This document shows positions 10,270-22,330 of a DNA stretch of 64,000 nt, in pieces. This stretch comes from Orobanche coerulescens (taxonomy: Eukaryota; Streptophyta; Magnoliopsida; Lamiales; Orobanchaceae), in NCBI GenBank assembly GCA_033398695.1, contig CM065803.1, positions 100,676,001-100,740,000 of the forward strand, in the 5' to 3' direction. Both the position numbers and the translations under genes were made by a program. The first letter of the stretch is position 1. Every line of letters starts with the position of its first letter. The notes under the pieces were generated by a model. It saw only the letters and a program-made list of their open reading frames with translations, made no database searches and had not been told where the DNA came from.

Positions 10270-11212
10270 AAATTGAAAATTCCAAAATTCTTGAAAAGGG
10301 TAAATCTGTTGAAATCGATTAATCTAAATGTCTTAAAAATAAAAATATTTTAAGGGATGATCTTGTTAAAATACAAACCGAGCTCAAAAATTTAACAAAG
10401 AAATTTTCTCTCGGAAACGAGAAATTTGAAAATATGCTCTCGGTTCAGAAATTTACTTTGAATAAATAGGGATTAGGATTCAAACCTCGTTCTAAAAATG
10501 AATCCGTAAATTTAAAGATACCCCGTTGCGAAAAGTGTTTGAAAATTGGGCATCATATTTCAAGTTGCAAAAGCCCAAGACGGATGATTAAAATAAAAAA
10601 GATTTGGGTTCCAAAAGGAACAAATATTTCAAATATCGTCTATATTTTAAATGAAAAACCAACTCTCGGTTGGATCCCCAAAAACTGATTTTTATCAAAA
10701 TATATTTTACTCAGTGGGAGTTATAATTTTTTAAAGGGAGAAGATATTTTCAGGGGGAGTTTATACCCTATTTATTCATATTGTTATATTTATCATTTGG
10801 TATCATTATATTTACTTTTTTTTTACTCTTTTTGATGAAAACAAAAAGAGGGAGAAAGGAGTAAAATAGGATTAACCCTGAAAGGGGGAGAAAAATCGAA
10901 GAAAAATCGATGAGTCGAAAAGTTGAAGTTGAAAAAAGAAAAATAGAAGTAGAAAGGAGAAAAGGAGAAAGAAAAGTCGAAAAAGAGAAGTTGAAAAGAA
11001 AAATGAGGAGACATCGAAAAGATGATAAAAATTTGAAAATTCGAAAAAGAAAAAGAAAAGGAAAGAAGGAGTCGAAAAAGAAATGGGAGAAGAAACTAAC
11101 AAAACGGACAAAGTCGAAAACTTTGGTCTGTAGACATATACATATATTTGTATTTTTGCAGGTAAATCTCATTGACGAAGTGTTGTTTTGTAATCATCAA
11201 AAAAGGGGAGAT
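10270..11212 (+). other. Non-coding remainder of element I with second knuckle
   Basis: Holds a fragment encoding a second CCHC knuckle (10527-10568, CEKCLKIGHHISSC) and a short WVPKG-like tail, then a purine-rich low-complexity tract (10840-11110) that can be read as Lys/Arg/Glu-rich protein but is probably non-coding. It ends with the polypurine tract aaaaggggag (11201-11210) before the 3' LTR. No pol domain is seen. Confidence 0.75.
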
Positions 11213-11346
11213 TGTTGGAACATTTTGTTCCATTCATGCTATAATAATGTTTTGATGATTTAAGTTGATAAACAAAACAAAACAACAAAGAGACGAAGCA
11301 AAGCATCGAAGAAGACGAAGTCCCAAAAAGGTGTTCTGAACATGTA

Positions 11347-11663
11347 TAACGTACGCAACAGAATGATCATAACGTACGTAAAATGCCAAGCCGAACATAC
11401 ATATGTAGAATTGATAACGTACGTAATGCGAAGGTTCTGAGTTCAAACAATATGAACATTGGAAATAACGTCATGGCATAGGTCAGCAAGCAATGGACAT
11501 ATTGACCTTATTTAACGTACGTAAAGCGGTGTTGATAACCTACGCAAGTAAAGAAACGAATGCAACTGGACTGAATCTGGTACGTGCTAACGTATGTAAC
11601 GAGAAAGATATAATGTACGTAAATAAGATAGCGTACGTAATGTAAAGGTGATAGCGGCCGTAA
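11347..11663 (+). promoter_or_regulatory. TACGTACGTA palindrome array in copia LTR I
   Basis: TAACGTACGTAA-like words start at 11347, 11370, 11415, 11513, 11536, 11588, 11611, 11629 and 11652. The final word is TAGCGGCCGTAA. Proximal spacing is 23-52-23-18-23 bp, the same as in Ty3 LTRs B and C. The distal set fits a 23-bp ladder with one degenerate rung near 11392. Confidence 0.9.
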
Positions 11664-11691
11664 TCAATGCACAGGGAGCTAATTTGGAGCC

Positions 11692-11699
11692 TATAAATA
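11692..11699 (+). promoter_or_regulatory. TATA box of LTR I
   Basis: CTATAAATAC, 28 bp after the last palindrome. Confidence 0.8.
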
Positions 11700-12246
11700 C
11701 CACATCCTTGGTATTCACCCACACAACAACTTCAAGCATACGAGATATTCATCTGAGATTCATATTGATATTTTTGTTGTTGTGATATTGAGATTATATT
11801 GTTAGTATGAGTGTTTATACATTCAACATTATACATGAGAGGTAAAAGAAAAGATAAGATTGGATTCGGTGTTATTAGGATCAAGGATCCAGCATTATTA
11901 GAATCGCAATCGCTGTCTTCGTGAGGTTTATCTAGTACCCATAGAAAGCTAGAGAGGTTGATTCCTTGTCCTATAGAAAAGGAAAATGGTTTAACTTGGA
12001 CCGGCACAAAGACAAGTACGAGTGGTTTATCACGGACCAATAGAAGACGTGATTGTGATGGTTATCCCTCGACCGATAGAAGAGAGGTGCTGAGGTTTTT
12101 CTTCAACCTATTGAAAAAGATACCGAGAGAGGACATAGGCTTGATTATAGCCGAACCTCTATAAATCCTTGTGTCGTTTAATTTCCGAACTTTATATTTC
12201 GCGCTTCCGCACAACGGCGCATATCTCGATCTTGCACCAACACTAT

Positions 12247-12970
12247 TGTGCGGAAGCGCGAAAATAAAGTGCAGAAATTAAACGACACAAGGATTTATAG
12301 AGGTTCGGCTATAATCAAGCCTACGTCCTCTCTCGGTATCTTTTTCTATAGGTTGAAGATAAAAACCTCTGCACCTCTCTTCTATCAGTCGAGGGATAAC
12401 CGCTACAATCACGTCTTCTATTGGTCCGTGATAAACCACTCATACTTGTCTTTGTGTCGGTCCAAGTTAAACCGTTTTCCTTTTCTATCGGACAAGGAAT
12501 CAATTGCTCTAGCTTTCTATCGGTACTAGATAAACCTCACTAAGATTGCGATTGCGATTCTAATAATGCCGGATCCTTGATCCTAATAACACCGAATCCA
12601 ATCGTATCTTTTCTTCAACCTCTCGTGTATATGTTGAATGTATAAACACTCAAACTAACAATATAAGCTCAATATTACAACAATAAGAATATCAATATGA
12701 ATATCTGATCAATGAGTCGTTTGCTTTGCGTTGTTGTATGGAATAATACCAAGGATATGGTATTTATAGGCTTCATCAACCAAACTAGCCATTGCCTCTT
12801 CAGACTGCATTACGACCGTTATCTTCCTCACATTACGTACGCTAACATGATTATGCACGTTAACCTCTTTCCCTTATGTACGTTAGCAAGTACCAGATTC
12901 AGTCCAGTAACATTCGTTTCTTTCCTTACGTACATTATCAACAACCTATTACGTACGTTAAGTGTACGTC
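12247..12970 (-). repeat. 3' LTR of I', left piece
   Basis: Reverse complement of the downstream part of LTR I, up to the point where element C is inserted; acgtc at 12966-12970 is duplicated at 45120-45124. The piece includes the proximal palindromes (around 12834-12960) and the TATA (minus, around 12760). Confidence 0.88.
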
Positions 12971-14345
12971 TGTAACACCCCCGAGATATTCAAGGTATAT
13001 TATAGTGTCGTTGACCCTACATGGGACTCACCAGGCTAGACACAACTTACCACATTAAAAACACACCTCATCCAATTGAAAATCAAATAACACGCCCGAT
13101 ACAACCGGCGGAATAATCAACAATGGCAAACATAAATAACTTCAACGAATACAAATCATAATCCAAAGAGAAAAGCCTAAGTACTCGCGAGTACAATCTA
13201 TAAGTTTCAAAAGTAGACAACAACCATATCGAATGGAACAACGGAAATAAAAGGACTCAAGTGCACATGTCAACGACCCTAGCCAACAACCTCGTACTGT
13301 CCCAGCGCTCGCTCGTCCGAATGATCATAACCTGAAATCCATAACAAGAATTTCCCCACAACGGGTCCCCAGAGGGGTTAGCAATTACGCTAGTACAAGT
13401 AATCAAGGCAAACCATTCGCTTACACGTTTCATAGTACAATGCACCAAATCATTTCAAAAACCAAAACCAGACATGTCTTTTCCGGAAACAAAAAGTCAA
13501 TCACATTTGCCTAGGACTGGGACGAAGCCACAAATCCCACTCGAGGCCTCTAAGGACCCTCCCGAGCTGGCCATATCATAAAACAAATCACACACGTGCA
13601 TCGCCTAGGACCGGGACGAATCCACAAATCCCACTCGAGGCCTCTAAGGACCCTCCCGAGCTGGCTAGCTAAACAAACTCATGAATCCAGGGCTCAAACC
13701 ATTGGACTCCCTCCGTGATCCCATCGGACCCTCCCGAGGTGAGCAAATCACACACAATATACATTACCATTTCACATTAAGCATAAAGGTTTCCAAAAAT
13801 ACTTGCCTTGAATAATAGACGACGCAACGAACGAAAAGAAAAACACCGACGAACGCTAGGAACCGACAATTACGAACCTAACGATTCGAAGAACACAATC
13901 ACAACCAATTCTAAACGAATACAGAAATGAAATACACCCAATAACCCAGCTACGATTCATGTATATTCGTATAAAAACAACAACGAGGGCGGACCACAAC
14001 CAAACCCTCTCGATTACAAAAATATCACGAAATATACCATGAATCCATAGGAAAACTAATAATACCAACGAGATTAATCATATTCATCATGAATTAATCC
14101 ATCATACGGAACGAATCGGACGAAAACGTGGAAACCCCCAATTTACCCAAAACAAGGTTTTAGGAGTTTACCTCGAATTAATGACGAAGAACACGATTAG
14201 ATGTTGATAATACACTCCAAAAACTCGAAGAAGATGATGGCTCGGAGTTGCAAAGATTCAAATCGCCGGAAGTGTCAAGAAAATCGCCTAGGAGTCGGAT
14301 GGGGAGGAGAAGGATGAAAAATGACCGAATTCGGTCAACTCCTGG

Positions 14346-14353
14346 GTTTATAA
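14346..14353 (-). promoter_or_regulatory. TATA box of LTR C
   Basis: Minus strand GGTTATAAAC, about 11 bp downstream of the last palindrome. Confidence 0.65.
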
Positions 14354-14364
14354 CCCAGGACGTG

Positions 14365-14518
14365 TTACGAACGTTAGCCACAGGTAGCTAACGTACGTTA
14401 GCTTGTTAACGTACGTAAGCTACCCCATGCTTACGTACGTAACGAAAATCGCAGAATTCCCTGTACTATTTTACACACACCATTACGTACGTAACAGAAA
14501 CATGCATTACGTACGTAA
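14365..14518 (-). promoter_or_regulatory. TTACGTACGTAA palindrome array in LTR C
   Basis: Words start at 14365 (degenerate TTACGAACGTTA), 14389, 14407, 14431, 14483 and 14507. From the TATA outward the spacings are 24, 18, 24, 52, 24, matching B, K, I and I'. Confidence 0.92.
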
Positions 14519-15055
14519 TGCTCCTTCCTGGGGAGTACAGGCCGTAACCACTGGCAAGGAAGGAACCGAAAAGATCGAAATGCAACGGTGACGACTCATG
14601 ATGGTACGAACGTAAAGGACTCGAGGCGACGAACTTAAGTGTTGAAGGAAAACATATTCCCAACTACCCAAAGGTTCGGAAAAATAACAACAAACGTAAT
14701 TATCCCAAAACTTTGGGAATTTACAAAACGGCCCAAAGCATCCGAAATGTACGATACATGGTCGAAACATCAAAAAGAAGCTCACAACACGCATAATAAC
14801 GTGAGATGGATCCTCGGCAACCCCGAAACGGCGGTTCCGAACGACGACTTACGAGAATACCCAAAATAGCGACGAAAACAACATAAAACACCGAATCGAG
14901 TAAAACGAGTCCGAAACAAGCTCGAACGACAAAAAGTCCAATATTAAATATCCTCGAAATGTCAATACGGTTACAAGCGAGTTGCCAAAAACGAAAATAC
15001 ACCAAAATGAGAATATCAAGAGAAAGGAAAAATGTGGGTATTATATTCTACCCCT

Positions 15056-16542
15056 CTAAAAACAAGTTTTGTCCCGAAACTTAAGCAGCAAACAACTCGG
15101 GGTGCCTAGCGCGCATGCTATCTTCGTTTCCCAAGTTGCCTCCTCGACACCATGTCTCGACCACTGCACTTTGACCAAAGGAATGGTCTTATGCCTCAGT
15201 CGCTTCTCACGGTGCTCCCAAATCTTCAAGGGACGCTCCTCGAAAGTAATGTCCTCGGCAATATCGATCTCACCATAATCAATCATATGACTAGGATCCG
15301 AAATATATTTCCTGAGCTGGGAAACATGGAAAACGCTATGAACGTGACTCAAGGCCGGAGGTAGTGCCAAACGGTATGCCAACTCACCGACTCGCTCGAG
15401 AATCTCAAAGGGTCCAATAAATCTCGGACTCAACTTCCCCTTCTTCCCGAAACGAAAAACTCCTCTCGTCAGCGACACCTTTAGCAAAACGTGGTCTCCC
15501 ACCTCGAATTCCAAAGGTCGACGACGGACGTCGGCATACGACTTCTGTCGACTCTGAGCGGTCAACATCCGTTCTTGAATCAAATCCACCTTCTGCCTCA
15601 TCTCTAAAACAATATCCGGTTCGGTCCCGACCAAATTAGACGCTTCGTTCCAACAAATCAGCGATCGACAATGCCACCCATAAAGCGCCTCATACGGTGC
15701 CATCCGAATCGATGCATGCCAACTATTGTTGTACGTGAATTCGATCAATGTCAAATGCTCCTCCCAGTCGCTACTCCAGTCGAGAGCACAATCACGCAAC
15801 ATATCCTCGAACGTCTGGATAGTGCGTTCCGACTGTCCATCTGACTGAGGATGAAAAGAGGTACTCAAACGCAAACGAGTACCTAACGCCTTATGCACCA
15901 CTTGCCAGAAATGCGATACAAAACGGCCATCACGATCCGAAACAATAGACTTCGGAGTACCGTGAAGCCTCACAATCTGCGGAATAAACACACGAGCTAA
16001 CTTCTCTGGGCCCCAAGTATCCTTGATGCCCAGAAAATGTGCCGACTTGGTCAGGCGATCAAAAATCACCCAAACCATATTCATGCCCGATCTCGATCTC
16101 GGCAAATTCGTAATGAAGTCCATCGATATGTCTTCCCATTTCCATTCCAGAACGGGAAGTGACTGCAATAACCCAGTTGGTCGCTGATGCTCGATTTTGA
16201 CCTGCTGACAAGTCAAACATCTCGCTACAAACTGTGCGACCTCCTCCTTCATATCGTTCCACCAGAAATTTCTCCCCAGGTCCTTGTATATCTTACTCGA
16301 ACCAGGATGAACGGAGTAAGGCGTAGCATGGGCCTCACGTAAAATACTCTGCCTCAATTCTGAGTCGTTCGGCACACATAGACGACTCTGGAATCTCAAT
16401 ACCCCATCTTCATGAATTACAAACCCCGGAGACTTTCCCTTAAGAACATTATCTCGGATGTGCATAATCATCGGATCCTCCAGCTGCTTCATTTTAATTT
16501 CATCGATCAGAGACGACGAAATCTCTAAAGCACAAAGTCGCC
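15056..16542 (-). CDS. Element C pol: integrase and C-terminal chromodomain-like region
   Basis: A long open frame that continues into the RNase H part on the far side of element D. It encodes the HHCC zinc region (HATPYSVHPGSSK ... CLTCQQVK), the integrase core with DFITN, the second catalytic Asp in SDRDGRF and Glu in DGQSERTIQ. Then come the GPF/Y region (SPRFIGPFEIL) and a C-terminal VKVQWSRHGVEEATWE segment typical of chromodomain-type tails in plant Ty3 elements. The tail diverges after TWE. Integrase inserts the cDNA into chromosomes. The frame is intact on this side, although the element is dead through nested insertion and deletion. Confidence 0.92.
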
Positions 16543-18837
16543 TGATCGGTCAAAAACTTATCCTAAAAATAGGAGTTTTTGAGTCGCTCGCAAATATATA
16601 CGAGGTAGAAGTAGTTTGTGGTAAGTTCTACCAAGGTATTTTCTCTCGAGGATTGCTCAGCAGGGCTTCGTATAATATTTTGTTATAAATTGCGAGAAAT
16701 AAATACTAAAATATTCTAAAATATATTTTTTTGGTTTTTAAATTAACTAAATTAAAATGCACTATTTTTAATTTAAACTATTTTTAATAAGACTATTTCT
16801 AATAAGACTGTTTATATTAGACTATTTTTATTAAGACTATTTTTAACTAGACTATTTATATTAAGACTATTTTTAGTAAGACTATTTTTAATACTACTAT
16901 TTTTAATAAGACTATTTTTATACTAGACTATTTATATTAAGACTATTTTTAACAAGACTATTTATATTAACACTATTTTTAACTAGTGAAAATGAATAGA
17001 ATTAAAATGAGTTGGGAATTTATAAAATCTAGGGGATTACGGGTTCATTAAATTAGGTATTTAATTAAGTATAGGAATTAATTTATATGGATATAAAAGA
17101 AAAACGAATATTTATCGAGTAATCAACTTTTCACCTCATAACTTTCGTATTCAAAGATGTCTTAATCACTTTCGCTTTTTTAAGATATCGATAACAAGAT
17201 TAACACTTGATAGATTGAAAAGATGTGTTTCCAATACACTTAACAATCAATCAAGGAGGTTTCACTAGTAGAAATAGGATATGATCAATCTCTATTTAAA
17301 CCAATTAGTCCTTTCATTTCTTTAACTTGACTATTTTTAGGATAAACAATTGTTCATCCAGTAATCAACTTTTCACCTCATAACTTTCGTATTCAAAGGT
17401 GTCTTAACCACTTTCGCAATCTTAAGATGTTGATAACAAGATTAACATTTGATAGATTGAAAAGATATGTTTCCAATTCACTCAACAATCAATCAAGAAG
17501 GTTTCATTAGTAAAAATAGGATATGATCAATCTCTATTTAAACCAATTAGTCCTAAAAATAGTGTAAATAAATCAAATACTCAATATATAACCTAATAGA
17601 AATCCCCCTTCCCCTAGGAAGAAAGATTAGTTACTCATTGGTTTATACATACTAAAATTATAATCGAAATAATTGATATATATAATAAATATATATAGAA
17701 ACTTTTAATTACTAGAACTTAATGACAATAGATAAAACTTATTTGAATATGATGAACCAAAGTGCAAGAAACAAACTTCAAAATATAACTTCAAACTTGT
17801 TTAAAGGTTACAAGCTTACAAAAATTGAAAGTAAAATACTAAGTAAAATACTAAGTGCTTATTGATCAAGCACTTTTCAATTACAAACTAAATGAAAGAA
17901 AAACTTCAACCCAAAAATGAATACAAACTAAAATTGAGAGTTCTAAGGAAAATATCTTGCTAAAATAAAGGAGTGTTTCTTTGCAAGAAGATGAGATTGA
18001 TTTTGCAATGGATGAAGATGTCCTTTTATAGGTGATTTTCAAGAATACAATTGATTATTTAATTCAAAATATCTATTGTAATATCTTGATTAATTCTTTG
18101 TCCACACTTCACCCATGTCTTTGATTTTTCAGATTTTTGACCATAAAAATATCTTGTGGTTGAGTTCACAAGATGGTCAAAAGTGGACTATTTTTGCATG
18201 GCATCTGCTGAAAAATGGCCCAGTTTGCCCCGTGTTGTGCGCCGTTTTGTGGTGACTCGGTCTCTTCCGGAATACGCGCGAGGACACGGCGCTAAATGCC
18301 GGCCGTGTGTGATGTAATATCCGCAATTTTCGATTTTCGGTAAATTTCTTTTTTCAGCCGGAGTCCGTTTTGACGACTCTCTCATGACCGTTTCGTCATT
18401 TCGAGAATGATTAATTCTGCACTTTTTGTCATCCGAGTTCGTTTCAGTATCGTTTTGTTGAATTCCGAGCTTTTTAGCGACTTTTCCGCACTTGAGTTCG
18501 ATTCTTGCGAATCTCGTCCGAAACTGTTGTTTCGAGTTTCTCGTAAGTTCATTTAATGATATTATTCATGTTGCGAGCTTTGGTTTGGTGTTTCGATCGC
18601 GTATCGTGAGTTTCGGACGTTTTGGGCCATTTTCGTAATTTCCCAAAGTTTTGGGTAATTACTTCCGTTGTCGAATTCCGAGCCTTCGGGTGGTCGGAAT
18701 CGTGTGTTCCATTAGCTCTTAGATTCGTCTTTGCGAGTACTTCGTAACCGTAACTTCGATTCGTATTCAGGTTCGGGTTTCGGGGTCGTTCGGACGTAAT
18801 TTTCGGGCTGTCGGGAGGGGCCTGCCCAGGCCTGTGC

Positions 18838-18960
18838 AACACGGCCCTGAAAACGGCCCTGCTGTGCGCCGTGTCCTGCGCCGGGTCGGCCAGGACTGGC
18901 AGCCTGCCGAGACACGGCCGAGACACACGGCGCTGTCTGGGCCGTTTGCTGCGCCGTGTC
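18838..18960 (+). promoter_or_regulatory. ACACGGC / GCCGTGT motif array in LTR E
   Basis: Half-site cores ACGG at 18841, 18853, 18914 and 18927, and CCGT/CCGG at 18869, 18881, 18942 and 18954, form two inverted tetrads with spacing 12-16-12 and 13-15-12. TATAAATA follows at 18970. The word is unlike that of its sister LTR G, yet matches a tetrad in the LTR of D at 43079-43122 (13-15-12). Confidence 0.8.
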
Positions 18961-18969
18961 CGGCAGGGG

Positions 18970-18977
18970 TATAAATA
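18970..18977 (+). promoter_or_regulatory. TATA box of LTR E
   Basis: GGTATAAATATGG, about 10 bp after the last motif of the array. Confidence 0.75.
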
Positions 18978-21815
18978 TGGCAGAGCAGTCGGGTTTTTCT
19001 TCATTTTTATCACTCGTTTCATACCCTTCCGCGGCTGGAGATTTCATGATCATGGAGGGATGTTGTTAGGGGTTAAATCCATGAAGTTTTGGAGTTCATA
19101 ACATCGATTAATCCTTCCATAACTTGCTCCGATCGACCGAATCAAGGCAAGTTTTCTTAAAACTAGTTTTGGGGGTTTTAGTTGATTTTGTCCGATTTGA
19201 TCGTTTTAACTCATATTTCTGATGGATAATTGTAGATTAAGTAGTATTCTATCATTTTTATCATCTTTCCACGGTTTTACCATTTCCGATTCGTCGTTTA
19301 TATGAACTTTCGTTTGACGCCTTCAAGGTGTCCGGGAAAATGCCGCAGAGAGAAAATTGGTCGTTTTGCGATGTTTTCCTCGTGTGATTTGTTGTTTATT
19401 TGATGATAGGATACTAGGGACGAATTCCCTACAAAAATCTAGTGTTGAGCCTTTCCGATCGCCGTTTTCATTGGAGTTAGGATTTTCCAATCAACCGCAT
19501 TTTCTGAAGTATTCGTGAGAGATTTCCAAGGCAAGTACCTTGATATACGAATTGTAACTGCGTGAAATCATTGTTGTCCAAGTGTATGAATTTATACGGA
19601 TGTATAAATGTGTGTATATATATATATATATATGTGCATGTATATATATATATATATCTAGTTTTATACATGTATATATATTTATATGTTAAATATATGT
19701 ATGTATATACATATATTGATATAAGTGCCTATATTGGTGAATGACGAGTGATGAATACTAACACTAGACGACGTATCGACTTGGATTGATGGGTAAACTA
19801 TATTTATTCTTATAATATAGTAAGGTTATATATATATATATATATTCGGTTGAGTCGCAATATAGGGATATATGTGTGGTGTTGGTTGGTTATGCTTGAG
19901 GGCTTATTGTGATTGAGTTTGATTGATAACGTGCGTGTTATTGTTTATTTGTGTGGTTATGGACTAGCGGAGAAAATTGTTTAACTTGATGTATCGAATT
20001 GATAATTGTGGTGACGTTTGTCTGTGTGCTTGATGTTGAAACAATGTGGATACTTGTTGTGAGAAACGTCATATCCGGGAACCTCTGAGGGCGGGGCGTG
20101 CACTCCGGCCTGGTGTACGCTGCAATGTGCGGCTCCATATGGGTGGTGAACGCCGGTGTCACCTAATGCGCGTGCAAGGGGCGGCTCTTGCGGGAGTGAC
20201 GCCGGTGCGGTGACATGTTCAAGGAGCGGCCGACATAGTGGAGTGAACGTCGGTGCACAGTGTGTAGTGGGCGCTGGCAGCTTATTGGTTACGGGTATTT
20301 GAGTGATAGCTAAGACCCCGATCCGAACGATGTTCGTATCTCAAATTCTTTCAACTCACTTTTAATGTTTGTCTTGATACGATCGCAATCCGTGTTTTTG
20401 AAAGCTTGTTTCAAACTGTGCTTTTAAAGCGTTGGTATCGGGGTTAGTTAACCACGGAGGTTTGTGAAATCTCAGGGTTAATTAATCGGGGGTCTTGAGC
20501 ACGATATGTCGAATGAGAGTTTTGTACCTTTGGTTGTATTGTGGTGCTATTCTGTGTATTGGGTCGAGGACCCTGTGGAATGTTGAGATGATTGATTTCA
20601 TGATGATGTTATTTGGATTGGGTTGAGAACCCTGTGAGATATTGTAATGATTTCGTTGTGACAGTGTTCTATAAATTGGGTCGAGGACCCCGAATAAGTT
20701 GACTTGGTTTTCGTGTAATTGTCTTCCATATGTGGGGTCAAGGACCCGAGAGCTTTTGAAATTATTTCCAAAAGTATTTCCATTCGATTTTAAAAACCCC
20801 CAGACGGCCCGAGTCAATAATAACATTTGCAAACTAACTTATCAAAACATTTTTCCTTTTACAAAGGGATTTTCCTGACTCCTTGGGCTCGTTTAAAGTT
20901 TCATTGATATTATGTTCCGTAAAGAGAATATGACTATGTGATTATCTTTCACCTTGTGTATGCGAGTGTTATTCTGTGTGGACTATAGGAATGTATGGTT
21001 TGTGTTAAGGCTTCACGGCGGTTGAATTTTGTGTTGTTACTGTTCGTATATCTTGTATACTATGTACTTGCACTAGCAAAATTCCAGTTTGCTAACCCCG
21101 AGTTTTCGGGGTGGGTGCTGTTATGCGCTCAGGTTTTGGCAGCTCGGGAGCGATCACGGGATTGGCTTGGAGGGAGATGGAAGACGACGATGCTAATCAC
21201 ACCAGAGTCAGAGTCTTTCCTTTTGTATCATTTTGGTCGGTATTTCTCTGTCGTTCGAGTATTCACCCTTGTATGGGTGTAGTTATCATTTATTAAATTG
21301 AGTTGTCATTCTTTTCTGTGTTCAAGTTTATTGTTGTCATTGTAATATGAATGTCGTTAGTTTCTGAATTGGTTTATGACCTTGTCGGTCTGCTTTCTAT
21401 TTAATTTTGACCCCGGTTGGTCAATCACTGAGTAGTCTTTTGGGAGTTGAGCCTGGTAGATCCTTGTGATAAGGGTCTACGGCGTGTGACATTCCCGGTC
21501 ATATTCTGGGGATGTTACATGTGAAACGGCCCAAGACACGGCCCTTGTTGCGCCGTATGTGATACGGCCAACATAACACGGTCCTTTTTGCGCCGCGTTG
21601 TATGGTCGTTTTGCTTTGAAAAATTCCAGTCGTTGGATTTGATCTTGTTTTCCGTCCTTTTTGATGCTTCATGTCAGTAATCTGTAAAATAATAATTTTT
21701 AGCTCATGTTTGGACATATCTGTAAAATATGTATTTTTAATCACAAATCAGTACGATTATGCCCGAAAAAAGGAATATTTTGTATATGAATTTTAGATCA
21801 ATTATGCACTAATCA

Positions 21816-22330
21816 AATACCCACACTCAAATTCTTGCTAGTCCCGAGCAAGACTCTTTATTATTCATACTCAAAATAAAATAAGGGAAAAAAAATATAA
21901 GACACAAATTAAAATAATACATAGACAAATTAAGAACAATACTTATATATATAAAGAGAAAAAGAGATCAAAATGCCATCTACACAACAACCAGCTCTAT
22001 ACAGTAGATAGAAATGAATCAAGATCCAAAATAAATCTACAAATAATTTTGAAGTTAAAACACGGTTTTATTTTTTTTGTAATTCTAAAATGCAAGGTTA
22101 CCCTTCAAAAGATTGATTATTTCTTTCCCACTCATGACACACACGAGTCCCTTTAAAGGTTTCTCTCGATCACTCGTTTATTTTTCGACTCAATATGAAG
22201 AAGAATTTCATCGGCGTCATCAAATATTGTGATTGTTCACGAAATTGAGTGTATTGAAAATCAGCCACTAATTAAGTCAAATCTGCTCATAATCTACATC
22301 CCTTTTATAGACTTAATAACTCGAACTAGT
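21816..22330 (-). other. 3' internal non-coding segment of element D
   Basis: AT-rich with no gene found. The LTR-proximal end contains, on the minus strand, gtcttgctcgggactagcaa followed by a GAGTGTGGGTATT polypurine-type tract, a combination familiar from plant Tat/Ogre-like Ty3 elements. Confidence 0.65.

Larger units (their letters stand above)
8886..12242 (+). mobile_element. Element I: gag-only copia retrotransposon (TR-GAG type)
   Basis: 5' LTR remnant (8886-9094), PBS, copia-type gag, no integrase, RT or RNase H, then PPT and a full 3' LTR (11213-12242). Its only recognisable proteins are a UBN2-type Gag and a detached second knuckle. That fits non-autonomous TR-GAG elements, which rely on a full-length partner in trans. 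A near-identical relative, I', lies in opposite orientation immediately to its right. Confidence 0.85.
11213..12242 (+). repeat. 3' LTR of element I
   Basis: TGTTGGAACA...TTGCACCAACA, 1,030 bp, after a polypurine tract. It contains a palindrome array, TATA box and copia-type termini. It is homologous to the LTR pieces of I' at 12247-12970, 45125-45411 and 48261-49300. Confidence 0.92.
12971..15045 (-). repeat. 3' LTR of element C
   Basis: About 2.07 kb. On the minus strand it starts TATAATACCC (TG changed to TA, as the 5' copy at 45119 still reads TGTAAT) and ends GGGGGTGTTACA. It is preceded by the polypurine tract gaggggtagaa. It contains a two-copy ~60-bp repeat at about 13511-13665 sharing CTCGAGGCCTCTAAGGACCC. 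Confidence 0.9.
18313..21519 (+). mobile_element. Element E: solo Ty3 LTR with intact TSD
   Basis: TGTAATATCCGC...GGGGATGTTACA, about 3.2 kb. It is flanked by tgtga on both sides (18308-18312, 21520-21524) and has no internal sequence, so it is a solo LTR left by LTR-LTR recombination. The other LTR of D (around 43185) provides an empty site. Its first ~480 bp match LTR G. Downstream are AT microsatellites (19612-19660, 19825-19845) and several ~65-bp repeats with gggtcgaggaccc (20560-20750). Confidence 0.93.
16543..21815 (-). repeat. 3' LTR of element D, interrupted by solo LTR E
   Basis: Own sequence is 16543-18312 plus 21525-21815, about 2,061 bp, near-identical to 41406-43480. It includes a degenerate tract of gactatttttaata-type units (16770-16985) and a ~230-bp internal duplication (about 17110-17320 and 17345-17565) with shared segments such as taatcaacttttcacctcat. 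Confidence 0.92.

Noticed and set aside
10910..11263. 117-residue Lys/Arg/Glu-rich reading frame in element I
   Set aside because: It follows from a purine-rich tract. The same tract in I' does not keep one frame, and the antisense frames are equally open.
11347..11663. bZIP A-box (TACGTA) or SPL (GTAC) sites as a full explanation of the arrays
   Set aside because: TTACGTACGTAA contains both cores, but TAGCGTGCGCTA and TTACGGCCGTAA contain neither, while spacing is kept. Such binding may occur but does not explain the whole class.
18313..21519. E as the end of a larger Ty3 element
   Set aside because: Identical tgtga on both sides and the uninterrupted sequence at the empty site near 43185 show it is a solo LTR.
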